Position numbers and translations under genes: made by a program
The notes under the pieces: generated by a model
What the model saw: the letters and a program-made list of their open reading frames with translations, nothing else
Databases searched by the model: none
What the model was told of the DNA's origin: nothing
Source of the DNA: Bog-375 sp049698695
GTDB taxonomy: Bacteria; Acidobacteriota; Terriglobia; Bryobacterales; Bryobacteraceae
Reading direction: 5' to 3'
Length of the DNA stretch: 64,000 nucleotides
Assembly (NCBI GenBank): GCA_049698695.1
Contig: JBAVYH010000201.1
Coordinates: forward strand, 27,314 to 91,313
In this document: one piece after another, positions 39,399-54,031 of the stretch
How positions within the stretch are numbered: position 1 is the first letter of the stretch
Layout: each line of letters opens with the position of its first letter

Positions 39399-39545
39399 TT
39401 ACTCCGTAACGCGACGCGGCTTGCCCCCGTCCGCTGCCACCACATAGATCTCGGGCGACTCCTCCATGCGGGAGTCCAGAGCCAGCCAACGACTATCCGG
39501 CGACCATCGGGGGTTCCCGCACATCGGCCCCTCGAAGGATGTGAT
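39399..39545 (-). pseudogene. PD40/TolB-like propeller blade remnant
   Basis: About 49 codons encode one propeller blade: QITSFEGPMCGNPRWSPDSR, then WLALDSR and IYVVAADGGKPRRVTE, ending at a stop. This is the repeat found in TolB-like propellers attached to acidobacterial winged-helix regulators or Ser/Thr kinases. The other blades and the N-terminal domain are absent, and unrelated sequence flanks it. A ~20-codon unrelated extension runs upstream to 39608. Confidence 0.6.
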
Positions 39546-39652
39546 CTGGATACGCGTTTTCCGTCTAATTGCTGGGATGGGGCAACTCATTTGAGTGCTG
39601 AGGGCCATGATTCGGTGTCCATGGAGGTCGCCGAGCCCAAGGGCTGGCTCAG

Positions 39653-40797
39653 CTAGTGCTGCACCGCGAGCAACGCGCCCACCTGCGTGGTGACGCCATT
39701 GTAGGTCGCGGTGATCGGCTGGTCGCCATCCGGAACATTCGGGGGTACGTCCACATTGAACCGGAATTCGCCGGGCGTGACGTTCAATCCGGCGAATCGA
39801 ACATTGGCCTGGATTCCGCCGATCTCGATCATGGGCATGGGGGACAAACTCCCGGATTTTGTCACGGCTCCGCTGACGACCGGCGGCGATGTTGCGCCAA
39901 ACCCGTTGGCGAATAAAACGATCGTTTCCCCGGGCTTGGCCGGCGTCGTCAAGCCGGGGTAAAGCGTCACCGGGCCGATGTCCGTGCCGTCCGCATGCAC
40001 GCCAACGACGTGCGTTCCATCGAAAACGAAGAATGAGGGCGAAAGAGCCTCAGCCTGCGCTACATGGGGCGAGTTCGATATGCCGTTGTCGGTCAGGACC
40101 ACGTTTACCGATCCCAAGATAAAGTCAAGCGGCGATGCGGCGCCAGATTGACACCCTTGATCTCGATCCAGGTGTCGGGCGCGATCATCGGGCTCTCGCC
40201 CTCGGCATTTGCGACGAAGGAAATTGGGGGTTGTCGGAGTGCTGGAAATCGTTAGCGTATTTCCCGATCCGGCGTCAAGATCAGCGGGAGTGGACGCGGG
40301 GCTGAGAACTCCCGCGATCAGGTTGTCCGCGACATACAACTGCGAAACCTGGTTGTCGCTGCCGCCATCCGCTCCGGCCGTCACGTTGATGCCCTTGGTG
40401 GTCGCGGGGTAGGGCTCGAGAGACGGCGTGGGGGCCTGCTCCACTTGATTGCAGAAGATCAGCGGCGCGGACAGGACGTTATTGTCGGCGGAAAAGGGTC
40501 CTTCTCCGCCACCCAATCCGGCGATCAGGCTGATTCCAACGAGCGGCCCGTCCAACTCGTTATTCGCAATCGAAAGACCATTGATGCTATTCCCCGGCTC
40601 CGAGAAACCCGCCGTCACCTGGATACCCCCGAGAGTCCAGCAGTTGCAGCCGACGGGGAAGGGTGGCGTCGTCTGAATGGTATTGGCTTGGATCAGCACG
40701 TTTGAGAGCGCATTCCCGCTGGTGGTTCTGCTGAAGTAACCGCCTCCGGCGCCACCCACGAGCAAGACCCCCGCAACACCGTAGGTGACAGTAAGGT
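39653..40797 (-). pseudogene. Beta-helix protein with TIGR03437 domain, 5'-truncated and internally deleted
   Basis: From about 40797 the frame encodes parallel beta-helix rungs (TVTYGVAGVLLVGGAGGG, then repeats with 'ANT' and 'ANNEL' turns), and from about 40230 a TIGR03437 domain ending VPPNVPDGDQPITATYNG. The domain is damaged. Near 40120-40200 the expected text (F-V-A-N-A-E-G-E-S-P-x-I-A-P) runs in a second frame, and the stretch between 'KGVNLAP' and 'SVNVVLTDNG' has lost roughly 60 residues compared with other copies. The 5' end is fused to a JAB-like gene. No start codon or signal peptide of its own remains. Confidence 0.7.
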
Positions 40798-41223
40798 TGG
40801 TTGCAGCATCAACATCACCTGCCACGATTCGGGAAAGAACGTTCGATAGATATCGAGGTCGGATTCAGCCAGCAGCCGCCCCGTCCGGCGGGTGTGCGAA
40901 ACGTACCAGCCCACCACCTCCGCACCCTTCAGCCCAGGGTCCTGCCGGATGTCTCGAAGCAACTCTGTCAACTTGCGCTGGTCATGGTCTGAGAGTGAGA
41001 ACGTCGGTCCAAGGGCATACTCGCACTCCACTGCCCGAAACGCGAGGATCTTTACCCCCTTCGGGCCGTGCGCGCCAAGCAGCACACCGCCGATTCCCAA
41101 GCCGCCCCGTAACGCCACCAGCGCATCTAACGCCGCGCGGTTGATCTTGTCCAACACCGCGATGGAGTATTCAATGGCGAACTGCGATTGCGGAACAACC
41201 CAAGTCCCCATCTGATCCGCCAT
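40798..41223 (-). pseudogene. JAB/MPN-like (JAMM) domain gene, truncated at its 3' end
   Basis: It starts at ATG 41223 with AGGAGAGG nine bases upstream and encodes about 140 residues of a JAMM-fold domain: GGLGIGGVLLGAHGPKGVKI, ECEYALGP, then EVVGWYVSHTR and LLAESDLDIYRTFFPESWQV. The H-x-H is reduced to S-H while S-x-x-D is retained, so metal binding is uncertain. At ~40797 the frame runs into beta-helix coding text. Intact homologues continue with a longer C-terminal part, which is missing. Confidence 0.6.
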
Positions 41224-41965
41224 GTTCAACAACCTCTCCTGTTATCCTACATAAAACTCGGGGGCCCGAAGGCAAGGGTTGCGGGGAGGGTGCGCTAGAA
41301 GTGAAGGCCCTTAGCCATGCCCAGTCCCCCCGGATGGCCGCCGCTTTTCTGGCTGGCGTGATGGGGCTGGCCGGTATTGTGCTGCTCACCGCCGGCGCTA
41401 ACCTCGGTAGCAGACCCACCTTGTCCGGCGAGAAGAAAAAGTTCCGGCGTTTCTGGGGCTGCCTCCGGGCGCGCCGTCCGAGAGCGCTGCGCCGGGCTTT
41501 TTGCGCTCGCTTTTGGTACCACTCGATGTCGCTCTGCCGCACATTTTGCCGTCGCTTTCGCGCGACAAGCTCGCGTACGCCCACGGTCTAGCCCTAGACA
41601 TTCAGTGCACCGCAGCGCGGGTGATGCGCGGAAAGAGCAAGCATCATGCCAATTATTGTTTCCGCGAGGCTTTGGCCAAACGGATAAATCAATGGAGATT
41701 AATCCCGACACCAAACCTAACGGCAATGTAGCTGCGATAAGTGTCCCGATTACGCTGTCATTTTTGGTGCGGATAATCACTGGAAGTATTCACCGAGCAC
41801 TCGGCGCCGGAGGAGGCCCACTCGGCATCAGTCGCCGAAGACCACCAAATCACAGCAGTTGATTCCTACGTTCGCTGTCCGGTTGCGTGCCCACATTTCA
41901 TCTGGCGGCCCTTCGGCCCTCATCGGTGAGCAAGTAAAATCGCTGCCCCGTGATTCCAAATAGCC
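41224..41965. other. Degenerate stretch without a supportable gene
   Basis: About 740 bases with no intact gene. On the plus strand a hydrophobic run (AAFLAGVMGLAGIVLLTAGA at ~41330-41390) continues into plausible protein text only after a frame change near 41440 (LGLPPGAPSESAAPG and onward to ~41600). This may be another frameshifted remnant, but I cannot name a family. Confidence 0.35.
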
Positions 41966-42190
41966 GGTATCGGCGAGGTGTTTGACTTCCTCCACCACCG
42001 GCAAAGCTCCGGCGCCAATGCCGATCACCAGCCGGCGACATCTCCAAGGGGGTGTGCCCGAAGGCGTCGCGAAACTGTTTGGACGGCTCCTTCTTGCGTT
42101 TGTGAACCTGTCCGCGGTCGATCACCACATCATGCTCGTACGTGACGCCGTCAATGCGGATCGAGTCCAAAAAAACGCTTCGACGCGCAC
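41966..42190 (-). pseudogene. Mth938-like domain protein, internally deleted and frameshifted
   Basis: From ~42190 the frame reads IRIDGVTYEHDVVIDRGQVH and then KRKKEPSKQFRDAFGHTPL, the start of an Mth938/NDUFAF3-like domain. At about 42040-42047 the match jumps to another frame: CRRLVIGIGAGALPVVEEVK, HLADT. About ten residues between HTPL and the CRRLVIG strand are lost, and the C terminus is replaced by unrelated text near 41966. The gene is clearly non-functional. Confidence 0.7.
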
Positions 42191-42241
42191 GCGCACCTCC
42201 GCCGGGTATTATGACATGAACAGAAAGGAGGGCAATCACGA

Positions 42242-42598
42242 ATGATCCAGCATATCAGTGCGGTGACATTGGCCGTTGATGACATGATCCGTTCCATCGA
42301 ATTCTACCGGAAGCTCGGATTTGAGCTGGTGTACGGCGGCGAACGTGCGGCGTTCAGCAGCTTGCGGGCGGGAGAAGCGTTCGTCAATTTGATCGCGAGT
42401 GAGACACATGACCGGGGGTGGTGGGGTCGGGTGATTTTTCGAGTGGATGATGTCGATGCGCTCTACCGATCGCTGAACGCACAAGCGTTGGCACTAGAAT
42501 CGCCGGAAGATGCCTCATGGGGCGAGCGATATTTTCACGTAATTGATCCGGACGGCCATGAACTCAGTTTCGCCAAACTCCTGGCGGCGCAACCGTGA
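42242..42598 (+). CDS. VOC family (glyoxalase/bleomycin-resistance-like) protein
   Basis: A 118-residue single-domain VOC protein with two beta-alpha-beta-beta-beta modules. HISAVTLAVDDMIRSIEFYR starts the first, with a metal-ligand candidate His4, and FHVIDPDGHELSFAK ends the second, with a terminal Glu ligand. These enzymes act as metal-dependent lyases, dioxygenases or drug-binding proteins. ATG at 42242 has AAAGGAGG 9-16 bases upstream. It is intact and lies at the right edge of the pseudogene region. Confidence 0.85.
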   Translation: MIQHISAVTLAVDDMIRSIEFYRKLGFELVYGGERAAFSSLRAGEAFVNLIASETHDRGWWGRVIFRVDDVDALYRSLNAQALALESPEDASWGERYFHVIDPDGHELSFAKLLAAQP

Positions 42599-42863
42599 AG
42601 TTCTAGCTGTGCGCCAGCCCACGTGACGTCCTCTGCCGGCCGGCAGCCTGGTCCTTCGCTTCTTTTCTTCTGCCAGTTGCAACAGGATGTCTGACGAGAT
42701 TAATTCTCTAGATCTTGAGAGCGCAGGGCGTGAACAGGCTCAACCTGTAATGCAATAATCTCGGCAATGGCTGCGGCAAAGTCACTCCCATTCGGAACAT
42801 GTGGGATTGTCTGGCTCGACCGAACTGCACCCACATCGTCCGGCAGCTGCTATTCTTAGGAGC

Positions 42864-43619
42864 ATGTCTCCGCTGCAGATCACTGGTCAGCCGGAGCCCA
42901 GCCTGCCGCGTAGTGGCGGGTTCACTGATCTCGAAATCAGCGAGTTCCTGCTGCGCGCGTGCCACGACCTAAGGACGAACCTGGGCGCCGCGCGGACGCA
43001 TGCGGAGCTGCTCCTGAGGGACACTCAAGCGCCGTCAACTAGCGACGTGCCGCAGCGCCTCGCGTTCATCGCCGGCAGCGCGAAACAAGCCAATCTACTG
43101 CTGGACGCTCTCACCGACTATGCGATAGCTTTGCAGTTGGATGCGGCATCGTTTCGATCAACGCCAACGGATGTGATCGTACGGACAGTCCTGGCGAAGA
43201 TGACAAACGAACTGCGGGAGAACGAAGCTGAGGTATCTTATAGCGAGTTACCTCGCGTCACAGGAAACGCGGACCGGTTACTGCAGGTCTTTGAGAACCT
43301 GGTTCGGAATGCACTGCGGCACCGCGCGCCGGCAAGCCCACGGATACAGATTACGGCGGAGCGGCGAACACAACTGCCGAATGGTGGTGCAGCCTGGCTT
43401 TTTGCGATTCGCGACAATGGCCCGGGGTTGCCCTCGACCGATCTGGAGATCATCTTCAAACCGTTCGTAAAGGTTGGCGCGCAACGTTCGGGGGCCGGAT
43501 TGGGGCTGGCCACTTGCCGCATCATCGTGGAAAAGCACGGCGGCAAGATCTGGGCTGAGTCGGAAGAGGGGCGAGGTTCTACCTTCCTTATGACGCTGCC
43601 GGCCGATGACGACTCTTAG
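42864..43619 (+). CDS. Sensor-less histidine kinase
   Basis: A 251-residue kinase core with no membrane helix or sensor domain. The H-box is LLRACHDLRTNLGAARTHAE, the N-box VFENLVRNALRHRA, G1 AIRDNGPGLPSTDLE and G2 GAGLGLATCRIIVEKHGGKI. The type resembles cytosolic bacteriophytochrome-like kinase cores. The start at 42864 follows AGGAG. It converges on the NtrC-type regulator gene with a 5-base gap and opens the signalling island; partner domains must be in other proteins. Confidence 0.85.
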   Translation: MSPLQITGQPEPSLPRSGGFTDLEISEFLLRACHDLRTNLGAARTHAELLLRDTQAPSTSDVPQRLAFIAGSAKQANLLLDALTDYAIALQLDAASFRSTPTDVIVRTVLAKMTNELRENEAEVSYSELPRVTGNADRLLQVFENLVRNALRHRAPASPRIQITAERRTQLPNGGAAWLFAIRDNGPGLPSTDLEIIFKPFVKVGAQRSGAGLGLATCRIIVEKHGGKIWAESEEGRGSTFLMTLPADDDS

Positions 43620-43624
43620 TCTCC

Positions 43625-45043
43625 TCAACTTTCGCCGGCCGCAACGCTCTTGGCGTGCCTGTTTTCATACTGCCTGAGTTTATAGTGCAGCGTGCGCGGG
43701 CAAAGACCCAGAATTTGTGCGGCCCGACGCTTGTTGTTGGCTGCGTGCCGAAGCGTCAATCGGATGTAGGCTTCCTCCACTTCGGCAATGGGGCTTCCCA
43801 CGCGAGCCTGCAGCACGTCGCTGGATACGACTTTCGGTGGTGCAAGTTGCGGCGCCCCCGAACCTCCCGGAAGGTGCCCGAGCCGGATTTCACCTTCACC
43901 GGCTACGATCACCGCGCGCTCGACCAGGTTTCGCAACTCGCGCACATTGCCAGGCCATGAGTACTCCTCCCAACTCCACAACACTTCAGGACTGAGATTC
44001 GTCACGCGGCAGTCGTGTTTGCGGTTGAGGTTGCGGATCATCGCCGCGGCGATGGCGGGAATGTCTTCCTTGTGGTCCCGCAGCGGAGGCAGCGGGAGAT
44101 GAAACACGTTCAGCCGGTAATACAGATCCTCGCGAAGATGTTTGCTCTGGACGGCTTGTGCTGGGGGTCTGTTGGTGGCGGCTAGGACACGCACTGAAAC
44201 GGGCATATCGCAAGTTCCACCTAGCCGGCGCACTTTCGACTCCTCGATCACACGAAGAAGCTTGGCCTGCGTGCCGATGGGCATTTCGGCAATTTCATCC
44301 AGCAGCAAAGTGCCGTTGTTGGCCTGCTCGAAGCAGCCCGCACTGCGTCCGATGGCCCCAGTGAAAGCGCCTCTTTCATGCCCGAAAAGCTCGCTTTCCA
44401 TCAGGGTTTCCGGCAGCGCGGCGCAATTCACCGCTACGAACGGACCATCGCTGTGCGGGCTCAACTGATGGATCGCCCGCGCAACCAGTTCTTTGCCCGT
44501 GCCGCTCTCCCCAGTGATCAGAACCGATGCCGAGGTCGGCGCTACCTGGCGGATCTGCGAGAAAACTTCCTGCATTGCGGGTGAATCGCCCACCAGATCT
44601 CCCAATACACCCCGGTAGCTAAGCTCCCGGCGAAGCCTGTTGGTCTCCTGGACCAGACCGTTTTGCCGAATGGCGCGTTCCAGAAGAGACCGCATCACTA
44701 CCGGTTGGATTGGCTTTTCCAAAAACCAGAAAGCCTTGAGGTCGTGCATAATGGAAAGCGCCTGCTCGATGCTCCCCAGGGCTGTCAGAATGATTACGGG
44801 CGTATGGTCGCCGCGCGCGGCCAATTCCTTGAGAAGTGCGATACCGTCCATGCGCGGCATCACCAGGTCGGCCAGAATCGCGTCAGCAGAAAAAGATGTT
44901 AACTTGCCCAGGGCTTCGCGGCCATCTCCGGCCGTGGCACACTCATAACCCAGAGATACAACCATCTGCGCCAGGTCGACTTTCTGGCTGGGATCATCTT
45001 CTACCACTAGAATCCGTACAGACGACGCAGCATCCCGACTCAT
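43625..45043 (-). CDS. NtrC-family sigma54-dependent response regulator
   Basis: A 472-residue regulator with three domains. The receiver (~8-125) has ILVVEDD and the phospho-Asp in ADAILADLVMPRMDG. The AAA+ domain (~150-390) has GESGTGKELVA, the sigma54 contact loop HERGAFTGA, and DEIAEMPIGTQAKLLRV. The C-terminal Fis helix-turn-helix is NNKRRAAQILGLCPRTLHYK. It should activate sigma54 promoters when phosphorylated. Its target promoters are not obvious in the window. No adjacent membrane kinase is seen; the kinases of this island are candidate partners. Confidence 0.93.
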   Translation of the reverse strand: MSRDAASSVRILVVEDDPSQKVDLAQMVVSLGYECATAGDGREALGKLTSFSADAILADLVMPRMDGIALLKELAARGDHTPVIILTALGSIEQALSIMHDLKAFWFLEKPIQPVVMRSLLERAIRQNGLVQETNRLRRELSYRGVLGDLVGDSPAMQEVFSQIRQVAPTSASVLITGESGTGKELVARAIHQLSPHSDGPFVAVNCAALPETLMESELFGHERGAFTGAIGRSAGCFEQANNGTLLLDEIAEMPIGTQAKLLRVIEESKVRRLGGTCDMPVSVRVLAATNRPPAQAVQSKHLREDLYYRLNVFHLPLPPLRDHKEDIPAIAAAMIRNLNRKHDCRVTNLSPEVLWSWEEYSWPGNVRELRNLVERAVIVAGEGEIRLGHLPGGSGAPQLAPPKVVSSDVLQARVGSPIAEVEEAYIRLTLRHAANNKRRAAQILGLCPRTLHYKLRQYENRHAKSVAAGES

Positions 45044-45349
45044 TTATGCCACTATATTCTAACCTGTCAGTGCCAGGATTGTCTGGCCAATTTGCACTGG
45101 CTATCTCGGACACAGTATCGTAGCATACACTGTCTCGAATCACGACGCATGACAGTAACGACTGGTACGAAGATTGCTGTTCAGCGTTCGTGCAGAAGTG
45201 CCAGGCCGGGCGTATCGTCTCATCGATTGCGCTGCGGCTTAGCAGGTTCGGATGATTTCAGCGTAGGCAACAACTGGTGCCGTCGGACTGAAGCCCAAGC
45301 CAGCCTGCTCGAAGAGTTGTCCGAGGGCAAATTACGAGGTGGCTGCGCT
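45044..45349. other. Intergenic region of the signalling island
   Basis: A 306-base gap upstream of the NtrC-type gene (minus strand) and of the small Cys-containing gene (plus strand). AT-richer than the neighbourhood. I looked for GG-N10-GC sigma54 sites and found only mis-spaced matches. No coding frame is recognised. Confidence 0.35.
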
Positions 45350-45580
45350 ATGTATCGACAAATCGCTCAATGGTGGTGTAAGAAAACGCACAATCGACCG
45401 ATGTGGCCGATCAACGGCCGATACATCTGCTCCGATTGCCTGCGCAGTTTTCCCGTGGCTTGGGAGGATTCCGTGCCAAAGCGGCCGAGCCATCCAATTC
45501 CTTCAGCCTCACACTCGGCCTTCGATTCGGGTGTCTTAGCCTCAGATTTACGGACGCCGGGATGGCAGAACTGCAAATAA
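45350..45580 (+). CDS. Small conserved-looking Cys protein
   Basis: A 76-residue frame starting MYRQIAQWWCKKTHNRPMWP and continuing INGRYICSDCLRSFPVAWE. The W-C-x-x-x-H, then P-x-N-G-R-Y-x-C-x-x-C-x-R-x-x-P-V-x-W pattern recurs in small acidobacterial proteins as I recall them, and C-x3-H ... C-x2-C could bind zinc. The Ser/Pro-rich C-terminal half has no pattern and may be read-through. It lies opposite to and between the two receiver-containing genes. Function unknown. Confidence 0.5.
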   Translation: MYRQIAQWWCKKTHNRPMWPINGRYICSDCLRSFPVAWEDSVPKRPSHPIPSASHSAFDSGVLASDLRTPGWQNCK

Positions 45581-45599
45581 CCGGCAGTTGCTTGCGCCC

Positions 45600-46010
45600 T
45601 TATGCCGGCGCGGCACCTGCCAACGGCTCCGCCGGCCCAATTAGGCCTTCGACTTTCTGCAGGAGTTTGGCGTGCCGAAACGGCTTCTGCAGGAAATGCT
45701 CGCCTGTCTGGGGCACTCCATAAAACTCGCATCCAGCAGCCCCTGCGCGGCCCGACATGTAAAGCACCTTTAGATCCGGCTGAAGCGACAGTAGCGCTCG
45801 CGCCAGATCGAGCCCGGTTTTCTCCGGCATGGATACATCGACCAACAGTAAGTCGACTCGTCCAGAGTGCCGGTTATAAACCGAGATGGCACGATCATAG
45901 CTGGTTGCTTCGAGCAGGGTGTAATGCGCCCGCCGAAGAGCGGCGCGCGCAAACCAACGTGCGGAATCTTCGTCATCCACCAATAAAATCGTCTTGCTGG
46001 CTGCACTCAT
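45600..46010 (-). CDS. Single-domain response regulator
   Basis: A 136-residue receiver: KTILLVDDEDSARWFARAAL gives the acidic pair, VDLLLVDVSMPEKTGLDLAR the phospho-Asp, VLYMSGRAG the Ser/Thr site, and FLQKPFRHAKLLQKV the Lys. A short Pro/Ala tail follows. With no output domain it probably acts as a shuttle in a phosphorelay, as in CheY-like proteins. Divergent from the next response regulator gene by ~420 bases. Confidence 0.9.
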   Translation of the reverse strand: MSAASKTILLVDDEDSARWFARAALRRAHYTLLEATSYDRAISVYNRHSGRVDLLLVDVSMPEKTGLDLARALLSLQPDLKVLYMSGRAGAAGCEFYGVPQTGEHFLQKPFRHAKLLQKVEGLIGPAEPLAGAAPA

Positions 46011-46428
46011 CGCTTGGCACTCCGCTTAACTACGTAGCGGGAGGGGACCTCACACCACAGTGCATTTCTCCTGCCACTAGCCGGCACCGACTCCGCTGTG
46101 TGATTATCCGAACATAACCCGAGAGGACCGGCGTGTTAGGATGTTCATTGCACACTGGGATCGCCTGACGACACTGTGGATGCAAACTTGCTAGGATAGT
46201 GCCGCTTCAAACAAACGTCGATGCCTCTCAGGAGTCCAGCGGGACGGACCTGGTGACTCATGGAGGTAGATGGGTCTGTGTTCGACGGCAAGAGGGGAGC
46301 GGAGATCCAACGCGTACCTGACTTCAAAAGTTGCGCTACCTGCGGATGCAATACTTACACTTCTCGCAATTATTGTCTTAGCCCTTGCTGTCCATTCAGG
46401 CCGTAGCCGGGGCAAAACGTGAGGAGCC
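46011..46428. other. Divergent intergenic region between two response regulators
   Basis: A 418-base gap. It includes one poor sigma54-like match (GGCAC at 46083-46087, GC at 46095-46096, with the -12 side off consensus) and a 50-codon frame at 46270-46422 listed separately. No consensus sigma70 promoter is evident. Confidence 0.35.
46270..46422 (+). CDS. Possible 50-residue membrane microprotein
   Basis: ATG 46270 to TGA 46422 encodes 50 residues: a polar N terminus, one hydrophobic helix (AILTLLAIIVLALAV, ~28-42) and a basic end (GRSRGKT), typical of an N-out or N-in single-span peptide. GGAGG lies only 3 bases before the ATG, which is too close to be ideal. The stop is 6 bases before the next gene's ATG, an operon-like spacing. 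A second frame across the same bases is Cys-rich, so chance cannot be excluded. Confidence 0.25.
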   Translation: MGLCSTARGERRSNAYLTSKVALPADAILTLLAIIVLALAVHSGRSRGKT

Positions 46429-46864
46429 ATGGCTGAGATACTCCTGGCGGAGGACAATCCCGCGGATGTTTACCTGATCCGCGAGGCGCTTCGAGAGCAC
46501 GCGGTCGAGTGCACCATCCGTGTAGCGTCCGACGGCAAAGAGGTGCTACGCATCATGTCGGCCGAGGGTCCGGACCCAGCAACTGAGCCGCCCGCACTGA
46601 TTATCCTCGATCTAAACCTGCCGCGACACGACGGCATCGAGATCCTGCAGCGGCTCCGGGCCTCCGAACTCCTGGCGCACATCCCAGTGGTGGTCCTCAC
46701 CTCCTCGGACTCACCGCAGGACCGTGCCGCCGCCATCCATTTTGGCGCGTCGCGCTTCTTGCGAAAGCCCTCTAGCTTGGAACAGTTTCTCAGTCTCGGA
46801 GCCGTATTCAAAGAGCTCTTGGAACGATCTGTGGCGTCTCTGAACAAACCAAAAGGAGTCTGTG

Positions 46865-46875
<11 letters not shown>
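46429..46875 (+). CDS. Rcp1-like response regulator
   Basis: A 148-residue receiver of the Rcp1 type, the partner class of cyanobacterial phytochrome kinases: AEILLAEDNPADVYLIREAL, then LIILDLNLPRHDGIEIL with phospho-Asp, VVVLTSSDSPQD and FLRKPSSLEQFL. GAGGAG precedes the ATG. The last 11 bases overlap the start of the giant HAMP kinase gene, so the two are translationally coupled and likely partners. Confidence 0.92.
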
Positions 46876-54022
<7,147 letters not shown>

Positions 54023-54031
54023 GGAGTTTGC

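Noticed and set aside
41295..41780. 161-codon minus-strand frame
   Set aside because: It overlaps degenerate sequence, is rich in Arg/Pro/Ser and has no recognisable domain; the plus strand holds an equally weak candidate.
46083..46096. Sigma54 promoter before the Rcp1-like gene
   Set aside because: The -24 GGCAC and the GG-N10-GC spacing fit, but the -12 side lacks the TTGC core, and it lies over 330 bases from the gene.
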